Shown here: piece by piece, positions 44,656 to 52,903 of the stretch | Numbering within the stretch: position 1 is the stretch's first letter | How the letters are laid out: each line of letters begins with the position of its first letter | Origin: JBCAXA01 sp039183535 | GTDB taxonomy: Bacteria; Pseudomonadota; Gammaproteobacteria; Steroidobacterales; Woeseiaceae | Direction: 5' to 3' | Assembly (NCBI GenBank): GCA_039183535.1 | Contig: JBCDBO010000002.1 | Location: 1 to 64,000 of the forward strand | DNA length: 64,000 nucleotides | Made by a program: the position numbers and the translations under genes | Notes under the pieces: model-generated | Seen by the model: the letters and a program-made list of their open reading frames with translations, nothing else | Databases searched by the model: none | Told to the model about the DNA's origin: nothing

Positions 44656-45042
44656 ATGGCTGACCCACCCGAGAGCCTGACGCTACGGCGCGGGTCGCGG
44701 TTGCTTATCGTCGACTTTGGTGGTGATCGTCGTTATGAATTGCCGTTCGAGTTCCTACGCGTCATGTCGCCATCCGCAGAAGTCCGTGGCCACGGTCCGG
44801 GGCAAGGTACGCTGCCGACCGGTAAAGAGGAGGTGACTATCGTTCGCGTGGAACCGGTCGGTCACTACGCAGTTCGACTGGTTTTCGACGACGGCCACAA
44901 TAGCGGTCTGTACACCTGGGCCTATCTTTCGGAACTAGGTGCGACAAAGGCTGAGAAGTGGCGGGACTACCTCGACCGGTTACGTGCGGAAGGGTATGCT
45001 CGCAAGCCCTCGGCAAGCAGCGCTAGTGAGTGTGGCGAGTGA
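44656..45042 (+). CDS. DUF971 (gamma-butyrobetaine-hydroxylase-like N-terminal) protein
   Basis: This 128-residue protein has the DUF971 fold: SLTLRRGSRLLIVDFGGDRRYELPFEFLRVMSPSAEVRGHGPGQ, then RVEPVGHYAVRLVFDDGHNSGLYTWAYLSEL. The domain also forms the N terminus of gamma-butyrobetaine dioxygenase and occurs alone near Fe-S assembly or ubi genes. Its place between slyX and ubiE is common in gammaproteobacteria. The ATG at 44656 is used; a GTG at 44638 would add six residues. It overlaps ubiE by GTGA. Confidence 0.88.
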   Translation: MADPPESLTLRRGSRLLIVDFGGDRRYELPFEFLRVMSPSAEVRGHGPGQGTLPTGKEEVTIVRVEPVGHYAVRLVFDDGHNSGLYTWAYLSELGATKAEKWRDYLDRLRAEGYARKPSASSASECGE

Positions 45043-45809
45043 GCGAGTCCCCGACCGATAAAGACAAATCGAGCACGCACTTCGGTTACCAAACCGTGTC
45101 GACAGCCGACAAAGCGGGCTTAGTCCGCGGCGTCTTCGATTCGGTAGCCGACCGCTACGATGTCATGAATGATCTGATGTCGGGCGGCATCCACCGTTTG
45201 TGGAAGCGTTTCACGATCGGCGAAGCAGCCGTGCGCACCGGCTACCGCGTACTCGATATCGCCGGCGGCACGGGCGATCTAGCCGCGAGCTTTGCGAAGC
45301 GCTGCGGACCATCCGGCCATGTCGTTTTAGCGGATATCAATCACGCCATGCTTGCCGTTGGTCGCGACCGTCTGCTCGATGCTGGCCACGCTGGCAATTT
45401 GTCGATCGTACAAGCCGATGCGGAACACCTGCCGTTCGCCGACAAGAGTTTCGATGTCGTGACTATCGCCTTTGGCCTGCGCAACGTCACGGATAAGGCG
45501 GCAGCGCTGGCGGACATGCATAGGGTTCTTCGTCCCGGTGGTAAATGTTTGATCCTCGAATTCTCACACCCACACGACGCACTGCGCCCCGCCTACGACG
45601 TGTACTCGTTTAACGTATTGCCGTGGCTTGGCAGGCGAATCGCTGGTGACCCCGACAGTTACCGCTACCTCGCAGAGTCGATTCGCATGCACCCCGATCA
45701 GGAAACGCTGCTCAGTATGCTTGGTGACGCAGGCTTCGAGCACAGTCGGTATCACAACTTAACCGGCGGCATCGCGGCGTTGCACGTCGGCTTTCGCTGC
45801 GCGCTATAA
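45039..45809 (+). CDS. ubiE: Ubiquinone/menaquinone C-methyltransferase UbiE
   Basis: The SAM-dependent enzyme methylates the quinone ring in ubiquinone (and menaquinone) synthesis. The 256-residue protein starts near THFGYQTV and has VLDIAGGTGDLAASFAKR (SAM loop), GHVVLADINHAML, ADAEHLPFADKSFDVVTIAFGLRNV, and the C-terminal YHNLTGGIAALHVGFR. The GTG at 45039 overlapping the DUF971 stop is preferred; a GTG at 45030 is also in frame. ubiJ follows after 12 bases. Confidence 0.95.
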   Translation: MSESPTDKDKSSTHFGYQTVSTADKAGLVRGVFDSVADRYDVMNDLMSGGIHRLWKRFTIGEAAVRTGYRVLDIAGGTGDLAASFAKRCGPSGHVVLADINHAMLAVGRDRLLDAGHAGNLSIVQADAEHLPFADKSFDVVTIAFGLRNVTDKAAALADMHRVLRPGGKCLILEFSHPHDALRPAYDVYSFNVLPWLGRRIAGDPDSYRYLAESIRMHPDQETLLSMLGDAGFEHSRYHNLTGGIAALHVGFRCAL

Positions 45810-45821
45810 GCACCAGCATCG

Positions 45822-46424
45822 ATGGCGTTCCTCGAAACACTGCTGTCGCCGGCCTTGGTCCCGCTTAATCGCCAGCTACGGCAAAGCGACGCCGCGCTAG
45901 AACTTGCGGGCAAGCTTGCCGGGCAACAATTGGCCGTGCGGCTACGCGACAGCAGCCTAGCGGTTGGGCTTGCCATCGACCCGGATGGACTGCGGCTCAG
46001 CGAGGTCGCTGAACCCGACATCATTATTGAGGGCTCGATCCCCGGCTTGCTGCGGCTCCTCGGCCCAGACTCGCGGGCCACGATTCGGGACGGCAGCGTA
46101 ACGGTGACCGGCGATGTTGAGGTTGCGGGTCAGATCCAAGATTTGCTGGCGCTCGCTCGCCCGGATATCGGCGAGGAACTCGGTCGGCTGGTTGGTGATG
46201 ATGCGGCCGGCGGTATCGTCGATGCCGTTACGAAGCTGAAGGATGCTGGTGTCGACCGACTTAACAGAGTCGGCGAGCAGTTGGCGGAGCGCCTCGCTGA
46301 ACGTCAGGACCTGCCGCGTAACGACGAAATGACCGCGTTCGTCAGCGACGTTCGGGCGCTGCGCGACCGCACCGCCCGGCTCGCAGCCGCCATCGAGCAA
46401 CGGCGCAAACGTCGCGAGGATTGA
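45822..46424 (+). CDS. ubiJ: Ubiquinone biosynthesis accessory factor UbiJ
   Basis: At 200 residues it has an SCP2 lipid-binding domain (about residues 12-110: LAGKLAGQQLAVRLRDSSLAVGLAIDPDGLRL) and a helical C terminus (LKDAGVDRLNRVGEQLAERLAE). UbiJ binds lipophilic ubiquinone intermediates and organises the soluble Ubi complex with UbiK, which is also in this window. It sits between ubiE and ubiB, the standard order, with a 3-base gap to ubiB. Confidence 0.92.
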   Translation: MAFLETLLSPALVPLNRQLRQSDAALELAGKLAGQQLAVRLRDSSLAVGLAIDPDGLRLSEVAEPDIIIEGSIPGLLRLLGPDSRATIRDGSVTVTGDVEVAGQIQDLLALARPDIGEELGRLVGDDAAGGIVDAVTKLKDAGVDRLNRVGEQLAERLAERQDLPRNDEMTAFVSDVRALRDRTARLAAAIEQRRKRRED

Positions 46425-46427
46425 GCG

Positions 46428-48056
46428 ATGCTAAGTCTGCGCCAGTTCCTGAGGCTACTCAGTATCCAGCGAACGCTGGTCCGCTACGGGCTCGATGAAT
46501 TTATTCCGACCGCACGGTTTCTGCGACCGTTACGGTTTGTTTTTTATTTGCTGCCCGGTCGACGCCAATCCGATGCACCGCGGGGTGAACGCTTGCGTCT
46601 AGCCCTCGAAGAGCTGGGCCCGATCTTCGTCAAGTTCGGTCAGGCATTGTCGACGCGGCGCGACCTGCTACCGCCGGACATTTCGGCTGAGCTTGCGTTA
46701 CTGCAAGACCGCGTTCCTGCCTTCGACTCAGCGACGGCTATCGATATCTTGCGAAAAGCGTGGGGCGCGGAACCGACCGATGTCCTTGCCGAATTCGACC
46801 GGGAGCCATTGGCAGCCGCGTCGATCGCGCAAGTGCACGCTGGCAAATTGCAAGATGGGCGCGACGTCGTCGTCAAATTGTTGCGACCAAACATGCGGGC
46901 GATGATCGAGCGCGACATCGACCTGCTGCATGGTATGGCATCGCTCGCCCAGCGGTACTGGCGAGAAGCCCCACGGGTGCGACCGATCGAGATCGTCGAA
47001 GAGTATGAGAAGACGATTCTCGACGAGCTGGACTTGATGCGCGAGGCGGCTAATGCGGCCCAGCTAAAACGCAATTTTGACGGCTCGGACCTTCTGTATG
47101 TGCCGGAGGTCTACTTCGACCATTGCCGCCGAAATGTCATGGTGATGGAGCGTATCTACGGCGTACCGATCAGTGACATCGAAACACTCAAGAACGCCGG
47201 GACGAACTTCCGGCGGCTAGCGGCGAACGGCGTCGAGATCTTTTTTACGCAAGTCTTTCGGCATAATTTTTTCCACGCCGATATGCACCCCGGCAATATT
47301 TTCGTACAAATCGACAATCCAGCCGAGCCACGGTATGCCGCAGTCGATTTCGGCATCGTCGGCACGCTCGATCCGATCGATCAGAACTATCTCGCCGGTA
47401 ACTTCCTCGCGTTTTTCGATCGGGACTACTACCGCGTTGCCAAACTGCACGTCGATTCCGGCTGGGTGCCGCGCGACACTCGGGTCGACGAATTAGAAGG
47501 GGCAGTACGTACGGTTTGCGAGCCTATCTTTAACAAGCCGCTATCGGAGATCAGTTTCGGACAGGTTTTGTTGCGGCTCTTCGAAACCGCTCGGCGATTC
47601 AATATGAACGTGCAGCCACAGCTTATCCTGCTGCAGAAGACGTTGCTGAACATAGAGGGACTTGGCCGTGACCTGTACCCGGAACTCGATCTTTGGGAAA
47701 CCGCTCAGCCGATTCTACGCGAGTGGATGACCGAGCGACTGGGCGGTCGTGCCGCGCTGCGCGATTTGCGCAGTCAATGGCCAGATCTGCAAGAAGCGCT
47801 TCGCGAAATGCCGGGTGTCGTCAAACGCCTGGCTGACTCGAGCGAAAGCGGCCGTCTGAAGCTGACCATGGAGTCGGAAGAGCTGACGGCGCTGCGCCGT
47901 GAATGGAACGACAGCGCAAAACGTCAACGACAGTTTAACCTCGGCATGATGAGTGCCGGTGGCGGTGTCGCCGTGCTGGCGTTGACGAGCTTTGTTTGGG
48001 CTGGTGGCGCAGCCGTCGCGGCCGGCGTTGCCGTCATGCTCTGGTCGAGTCGCTAG
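46428..48056 (+). CDS. ubiB: UbiB, atypical kinase-like ubiquinone biosynthesis protein
   Basis: This 542-residue ABC1/ADCK-type protein has the KxGQ motif FVKFGQALSTRRDLLP (about residue 62), the Ala-rich nucleotide loop AAASIAQVHAGKL, catalytic-loop-like FFHADMHPGNIFVQ, and the DFG-like VDFGIVGTLDP. Two C-terminal transmembrane helices (GGGVAVLALTSFVWAGGAAVAAGVAVML) anchor it to the inner membrane. It is an ATPase that helps extract quinone precursors from the bilayer. It is the last gene of the plus-strand run; the convergent DUF2799 gene ends 5 bases away. Confidence 0.95.
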   Translation: MLSLRQFLRLLSIQRTLVRYGLDEFIPTARFLRPLRFVFYLLPGRRQSDAPRGERLRLALEELGPIFVKFGQALSTRRDLLPPDISAELALLQDRVPAFDSATAIDILRKAWGAEPTDVLAEFDREPLAAASIAQVHAGKLQDGRDVVVKLLRPNMRAMIERDIDLLHGMASLAQRYWREAPRVRPIEIVEEYEKTILDELDLMREAANAAQLKRNFDGSDLLYVPEVYFDHCRRNVMVMERIYGVPISDIETLKNAGTNFRRLAANGVEIFFTQVFRHNFFHADMHPGNIFVQIDNPAEPRYAAVDFGIVGTLDPIDQNYLAGNFLAFFDRDYYRVAKLHVDSGWVPRDTRVDELEGAVRTVCEPIFNKPLSEISFGQVLLRLFETARRFNMNVQPQLILLQKTLLNIEGLGRDLYPELDLWETAQPILREWMTERLGGRAALRDLRSQWPDLQEALREMPGVVKRLADSSESGRLKLTMESEELTALRREWNDSAKRQRQFNLGMMSAGGGVAVLALTSFVWAGGAAVAAGVAVMLWSSR

Positions 48057-48061
48057 CTAGC

Positions 48062-48691
48062 TTAATGCAGCCGCGCAATGGCGTGAGCCGCCTCGCGACG
48101 GTGCTCGTTTAATGCGTCCTGCGCCGCTTCTCGAGCAAGGCTCAGTGCCGCCAGCCGCTGCTCAATCCGGCTGAGCTCCGTTTCGTAGCGTTGCACATCC
48201 TCGAGGCTGTCAGCGTAGGCCGCACTGCTCGGTGCGAGTCCCGACAGAAACTGCCGCTCGGATTGCAACGACTCGCTGACCGATTTACGCAGTTTTTGCT
48301 GAACAGCCTGTTCGGCGGCGATACGCGCCAAATCAACTCGCAAGGCACGTTGCTCGACGCCAAGCGCATGCGCTGTTTGGGCAGCGGCGTCGCTCGCTGC
48401 TGTACAAGGCTCACCGATGTCCTCACCATCGATTCCACGCTCGTAGACCTCGCGTGGTTCGCAGTAACGCTGCAAGCCTGCAGCGAGTCCGGCGGCGTAA
48501 TGTTGTTCGGCACTGAGGTTGGGCTCGAGGTCGCACGCATCCGCATGCTGATCGATGGCCACGAGCGTACCGCGCTGACCATCATCCTCGCCGATGGCGT
48601 ACCAATCACCCCGCTCGCACGGTGAATTAGCCGCACAAGCACCAAAGCAAACAACCGGTGTCAGTACTGCAGTGATCTGCAACGACCGCAT
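48062..48691 (-). CDS. DUF2799 lipoprotein
   Basis: From the ATG at 48691, behind a GGGAGAG ribosome site, the 209-residue protein has a lipoprotein-type signal (VVCFGAC near residue 19), then the DUF2799 motif CERGDWYAIGEDDGQRG. A long helical C-terminal half (residues 110-209, ALRVDLARIAAEQAVQQKL onward) looks coiled-coil. The function of the family is unknown. A longer frame to 48877 has no similarity. It points toward ubiB and away from the desaturase gene. Confidence 0.8.
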   Translation of the reverse strand: MRSLQITAVLTPVVCFGACAANSPCERGDWYAIGEDDGQRGTLVAIDQHADACDLEPNLSAEQHYAAGLAAGLQRYCEPREVYERGIDGEDIGEPCTAASDAAAQTAHALGVEQRALRVDLARIAAEQAVQQKLRKSVSESLQSERQFLSGLAPSSAAYADSLEDVQRYETELSRIEQRLAALSLAREAAQDALNEHRREAAHAIARLH

Positions 48692-48794
48692 ATCGCTCTC
48701 CCTCAGCCAGAAAGCGTAGCGCGGTGAATGCAGCAAAACTGTGGACTGGTTCACACTCGCCCGGACAGTCAGCGAGCACGTACACAAGGCCGTC

Positions 48795-49694
48795 CTACGT
48801 GGGCGGCGATCCAGCCGCCGAGCGGTTATCCGCGGCGATCGTCGCTGCCCGTTGAGCGGCCCAACTGGGATGAGCAAACAAGGTTTTCCATAACTCGCTA
48901 AACGTCGATACCCGACTACAGTCGCGCAGTAGACCGGGAAGTTCGGAGAACCAGACGGCGACCGGATTTACGCTGTCGAACGAGCGTTTCAATCCGTAAC
49001 GAGGCGTCTCCTCTTCCGCTTGGTAAGTGCCAAACAGCCGATCCCAGACGATGAAAATACCACCGTAGTTCTTATCGAGGTATTTGTCGTCACAGCCGTG
49101 ATGGACGCGATGATTCGACGGTGTGTTTAGCACCGCATCGAGCATACCGAGACGCCCGACAAGCTCGGTATGGATCCACGTTTGATAAGCCAGCACGACA
49201 ACACTGCCGAAAAACACCAAAGCGGGTGGAAATCCGACCAGAACCAGCGGGAGATGCACCAGCGCTGAGACAACGCCTTCGAATGGCCCAAATCGAACGC
49301 CGACGGCGATGTTCATAAACCGAGATGAGTGATGCACAGCATGCTGCGTCCACAACAGGCGAATCTCATGTGCCCAGCGATGCTCCCAGTAATAGAGGAA
49401 ATCGCAGGCGAGGATTGCAGCAGCGACCGTGACGGCGTTGATCTCGAAGGTCCAGGATACGAACGAATTCGCGATGGCAACATAGCCGACATAGGCGAAC
49501 GCCAGCACGAACACTTCCACCAATAGGTACGGCAGTTGGGTCGACACACTAGCGATCGCATCGAGTACGGGTCGCCCGCTTACTCGGCGTGTCCACAATG
49601 CCACGCTGACCTCTAGCGCTAAGATCGCGATACCGATTAAGAAAAAGGTGTCGTCGATCGATGTCTGCATCGACTCGAGTTCCGTAAGATTCAC
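48795..49694 (-). CDS. Sterol desaturase / fatty-acid hydroxylase family protein
   Basis: The 299-residue membrane protein has about four hydrophobic helices and the three di-iron His clusters: YYWEHRWAHE, QHAVHHSS and NHRVHHGCDDKYLDKNYGGIF. The last is typical of the bacterial sterol-desaturase-like group. Members oxidise lipid chains or related substrates; which one here is unknown. The GTG at 49694 overlaps the stop of the TetR gene (GTGA) and has a G-rich ribosome site, so it is preferred over the ATG at 49670. The TetR gene is the likely regulator. Confidence 0.85.
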   Translation of the reverse strand: MNLTELESMQTSIDDTFFLIGIAILALEVSVALWTRRVSGRPVLDAIASVSTQLPYLLVEVFVLAFAYVGYVAIANSFVSWTFEINAVTVAAAILACDFLYYWEHRWAHEIRLLWTQHAVHHSSRFMNIAVGVRFGPFEGVVSALVHLPLVLVGFPPALVFFGSVVVLAYQTWIHTELVGRLGMLDAVLNTPSNHRVHHGCDDKYLDKNYGGIFIVWDRLFGTYQAEEETPRYGLKRSFDSVNPVAVWFSELPGLLRDCSRVSTFSELWKTLFAHPSWAAQRAATIAADNRSAAGSPPT

Positions 49695-50266
49695 ACCGAA
49701 TCCCCCAGACCACTGGCGAAGGTGCGCCATGCCGCCTCGGCGGCTTGCTTTGGCACGAGTTCCTGATCGCGCACCGCCTCCCACGCCGCATAAATAAGAT
49801 AGTCGTAGGCACGAACGATCCAGTCCGTCGGCAAATCCCGGGCTAGAACGCCATCGCGTTTTGCGGCATCGACAAGGGCTACCAGTTCGCCTTGCTGGCG
49901 CTCAAACTCCGCCTCAATGGTTGGGTTCGTGATAACGGCCTCGTGGGCCAAAAACCCGTGCCGATCACCAAGCGGAACCAAGGCGAACAAGCAGTCCCGC
50001 ATTGCGGCCATCGCCGACGGTGAGTGCTGACAGGCCGCATCGACCGCGGCATCCATTTCTTCAATCGCGCGACCTGCCAACGTATCAACAAGCGCGTCGC
50101 GGGACGGGAAATACCGATGCAGGGTGGCGCGGGTAACGCCGGCTGCTGCCGCGACATCGGCGAGATTAGCCCCCGGGTTGCGGCTAAGCACGCGGAATCC
50201 GGCATCGACCAGAGCATCCAGGGTTTTCGGGGAAGAACCACTACGCATGAGACAAGTTTGTCTCAT
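49691..50266 (-). CDS. TetR/AcrR family regulator of the desaturase operon
   Basis: This 191-residue regulator has the TetR helix-turn-helix (NLADVAAAAGVTRATLHRYFPSRDALVDTLAG, residues 34-65), followed by an all-helical ligand-binding domain. It is translationally coupled to the sterol desaturase gene downstream. Two candidate start codons, ATG at 50266 and ATG at 50248, both lie inside a 22-bp palindrome that is probably its own operator. Neither has a clear ribosome site. Confidence 0.85.
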   Translation of the reverse strand: MRQTCLMRSGSSPKTLDALVDAGFRVLSRNPGANLADVAAAAGVTRATLHRYFPSRDALVDTLAGRAIEEMDAAVDAACQHSPSAMAAMRDCLFALVPLGDRHGFLAHEAVITNPTIEAEFERQQGELVALVDAAKRDGVLARDLPTDWIVRAYDYLIYAAWEAVRDQELVPKQAAEAAWRTFASGLGDSV

Positions 50267-50267
50267 G
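50246..50267. promoter_or_regulatory. Palindromic operator over the TetR start codon
   Basis: Two perfect 10-bp arms, CATGAGACAA and TTGTCTCATG, flank a 2-base GT spacer. A TTGACA -35-like box (50279-50284, minus strand) lies just upstream, so the palindrome would cover the -10 region and start of the message. TetR repressors usually bind sites like this, so autorepression is the simplest reading. Confidence 0.7.
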
Positions 50268-50344
50268 ATTTACATTTTTGTCAAATTTCGTCGTCTGCCC
50301 AACCTTACCCGGCCGATCGTGAAAGGACGCGTTTTGTGGGTTTC

Positions 50345-51724
50345 TTAAGGCACCGGCGCCGTTACATCGGCAATTTGCACGTCGATCTGCCCAGCGGTGT
50401 CGCTGTCGAAGGCGTACACCTCATACACGCGACCGCGCTGCCACGTGATGGGAATCGGGCCAGCAACGATCGTCGTATCGGCCGTGTCGGCGTCGTCGTC
50501 GTTTTCGACGAACGTCAGGTCATAGTCGCCTTCCTGCAGCAAAGTTGAAAGCTCAGGCCCGGTAACCGGCAACCCGAACTGGAGCGGGATAATGTCATCG
50601 TCGGTGATGTCCGCACCGGGCGTCGTTATATAGACATCGAGCAAGGGAAACGTAGCGGCCGCATTGCGAATCCGAAAACGGACACGCGATGATATGCCGC
50701 GATTGTCTTCCACGTAGAACCCGGTCGTCACGGCCCCGGTCGTCCCCGCAATTACCTGCGTTTGGAAGGCACCGTCTACGAGTAATGGCGACGTGTCCGA
50801 CTCAATAACGCCGGTGTTGCCGGCAGGCGTGATCTGAATCTGCGTTTCGCCGCCGGGTACGTCGACATAATCTGTAATGCCTCGCGGCGCGACCGCCGCT
50901 TGAATCGGCGCCGAAAAATCGCCGCTGGCATAAACATCAACGGCGCCGATCGTAACGGCACCGTGCACCAGACGATGCGACGACGGCGCCGAGTCATCCT
51001 GAACGAGAATCGGCGACCCGCTGTTACGTTCGAGAATATTGGCGCGCAGCGCCGAACGGGTTGTGCCCGCACCGGCTAAAACAGCAATCACCGAACTCGC
51101 CGCATCCGGTGGCACAACCACGGGGGTTTGAAAGAGAACGGTCGTCGGGTCGCCCGGTGGTGTAATCGTAACGCGGACATTGCCGGTCGCGACCGTAAAC
51201 GGCGCACCAATCTCTTGGAAGTCTAGTGTCGCGCGGGGTGTCGCGGCCGCCAGGTCGGCGCCGTCCGCCTCGATATAGATGTCGACAGCCGGCGCGCCGC
51301 GCGCCGCGTGCAACAACACCAACTCAGCGTTTCCGGCCTCGACCGCTGTTATCGGTAACTCATACTGCGTAAATGCAGGCTCCGGACCGTCATCGTACAA
51401 AACGAGCAACGCTTCATTGTCGGCCGTTACCGAACGCTCCTCTGAGATGATCCGAATAAGACCAGTGGCGGTGTCTGGGTTCGCGATCTCGGCGTTGATC
51501 GTATACGCACCCTCGTCGGCGACGAACGTCGCGCTGCTGCCGCCATAACCAAACGCGCCCTGGGTCACCTCAACGGTCAGGAAATCGACGGAACCGACCG
51601 TCGGCGCGGCGTGGATAAACCGTATCGCGCCATCAGGCGGATTATCGGGCGTGTTACCCGAGCACGCGCTGAGCAGTGCTGTGACGATAAGGCCGAGCGT
51701 CAAACGAACATGCAGGTCGAACAT
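50345..51724 (-). CDS. DUF4397 domain lipoprotein
   Basis: The protein is about 459 residues from the ATG at 51724, with a lipoprotein signal (LLSAC, residues 17-21) and two tandem DUF4397 modules. Marks are RFIHAAPTVGSVDFL near residue 35, VLLHAARGAPAVDIYI near 136, and a partial LVHGAVTIGAVDVY near 252. DUF4397 is an extracellular beta-sandwich module of unknown function. A TTG at 51742 gives a 6-residue longer form; neither start has a good ribosome site. Confidence 0.82.
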   Translation of the reverse strand: MFDLHVRLTLGLIVTALLSACSGNTPDNPPDGAIRFIHAAPTVGSVDFLTVEVTQGAFGYGGSSATFVADEGAYTINAEIANPDTATGLIRIISEERSVTADNEALLVLYDDGPEPAFTQYELPITAVEAGNAELVLLHAARGAPAVDIYIEADGADLAAATPRATLDFQEIGAPFTVATGNVRVTITPPGDPTTVLFQTPVVVPPDAASSVIAVLAGAGTTRSALRANILERNSGSPILVQDDSAPSSHRLVHGAVTIGAVDVYASGDFSAPIQAAVAPRGITDYVDVPGGETQIQITPAGNTGVIESDTSPLLVDGAFQTQVIAGTTGAVTTGFYVEDNRGISSRVRFRIRNAAATFPLLDVYITTPGADITDDDIIPLQFGLPVTGPELSTLLQEGDYDLTFVENDDDADTADTTIVAGPIPITWQRGRVYEVYAFDSDTAGQIDVQIADVTAPVP

Positions 51725-51792
51725 AGAAAGGGCTGCCGCCAAGGTAAGTCTTCAAGTGTACCTCGAAGTCGACCGTCCGCGCGGCTGCAAGT

Positions 51793-52128
51793 TCAGGCCG
51801 GCGCGCTCGCCCCGCACTGCCAGCACAGCTGAAACTGCACTTCATTTTCGCTGCCACACCGGGTGCACCGCCATGGGGGGCCGCTCGGTGGCCGCTCGGC
51901 AATGTAGTCGGCAACCAATGCGGTAGCTCTCGATAGGTCCGCGGCATCGACGAGCCACAGCTCGGGCCAAGCGGAGATCGGCGGTAGCTCGCCAGCGATC
52001 GATGCGAGGTGTTCGTTGCGAAGCTCTGTGGCAATACCGGCCGCTTCGAGAACGTTTCTGACAAGCGCTACTTGGGTCAGCGTGTCGGCGGAGTAAACGC
52101 GTAAGGGATGCTCGCTGTCGCTAAACAC
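51793..52128 (-). CDS. DUF2007 protein with C-terminal zinc ribbon
   Basis: This roughly 111-residue protein has a DUF2007 domain (RVYSADTLTQVALVRNVLEAAGIATELRNEHL, then AWPELWLVDAADLSRATALVADY) and a C-terminal zinc ribbon with cysteine pairs CTRCGS and CWQCGA. DUF2007 is proposed to be signal transducing, on little evidence. The start is uncertain: a GTG at 52128 overlaps trpA by 8 bases, while the open frame runs to 52173. It is the last gene of the trp transcript. Confidence 0.7.
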   Translation of the reverse strand: MFSDSEHPLRVYSADTLTQVALVRNVLEAAGIATELRNEHLASIAGELPPISAWPELWLVDAADLSRATALVADYIAERPPSGPPWRCTRCGSENEVQFQLCWQCGASAPA

Positions 52129-52903
52129 GGGCAGCGCGCAGGTGCGCCAAAAACGCAGCAATATCGTCGCCACGTTCTTGCGCTTCGATCAATGCCGAAC
52201 CGACTACGGCGCCGTTAACGTGCTGACCGACGGCCGCGACGTCGCTGGCGGCGCGGATACCGAAACCGGCGCAAACCGGTTTATCACCGGCTACGTGCAT
52301 TAACCCGGCCAGGTAGTCGGCCGTCGCAGCAGGCAGCCCGGCAGCACCGCCGGTAATACCGCGCACAGTCACCGCATAGACAAACCCGTCACTCGCAGCG
52401 ACCAAGTCGTGCTGGCGTTGCTCCGGCGTCGCTGGCGTAACCAATTGCACGAGCGCAAGACCGGCCCGCCGGAATGCCGCGTGCACCGGCGCCGACTCCT
52501 CGAGCGGCAAATCCGGAACAATAAAACCGGCAACACCGGCCGTCGCAGCCGCGTCCGCGAGTTCGTCCAAGCCATAGGCGAGCAGCGGATTCAGATACGA
52601 CATCAGCACGACCGGTGCCGTCACACGCTCACCGAGGTCGCGTAACGACGCCAGTATCCAACGCAGGCTTGCGCCGTTTGCGATCGCGTGATGACTGGAG
52701 CGTTGAATGGTCGGCCCATCGGCCATCGGGTCACTGAACGGTACACCGATTTCCACAACGTCAGCGCGCTCTGCAATGGTGGTCAGCGTCTCGGCGAACT
52801 GCTCGCACGATGGATAACCCGCCGTGAAAAATGGCACCAGCGCAGTCTCGCCGCGCTCGTTAGCCGCGTTGATAGCCGCGGTAATACGCTCTGCGCCGGT
52901 CAC
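52121..52903 (-). CDS. trpA: Tryptophan synthase alpha subunit
   Basis: The 260-residue TrpA cleaves indole-3-glycerol phosphate to indole, which passes to TrpB. The first catalytic acid is in DVVEIGVPFSDPMADGPTIQ (Glu) and the second in GLDELADAAATAGVAGFIVPDLPLEE (Asp). It starts ALVPFFTAGYPS and has GITGGAAGLPA and PVCAGFGIRAASDV for phosphate binding. It overlaps trpB by 4 bases. Confidence 0.95.
   Translation of the reverse strand: MTGAERITAAINAANERGETALVPFFTAGYPSCEQFAETLTTIAERADVVEIGVPFSDPMADGPTIQRSSHHAIANGASLRWILASLRDLGERVTAPVVLMSYLNPLLAYGLDELADAAATAGVAGFIVPDLPLEESAPVHAAFRRAGLALVQLVTPATPEQRQHDLVAASDGFVYAVTVRGITGGAAGLPAATADYLAGLMHVAGDKPVCAGFGIRAASDVAAVGQHVNGAVVGSALIEAQERGDDIAAFLAHLRAARV

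Noticed and set aside
48692..48877. Upstream extension of the DUF2799 frame
   Set aside because: It places 62 unconserved residues before a clear lipoprotein signal with a good ribosome site.
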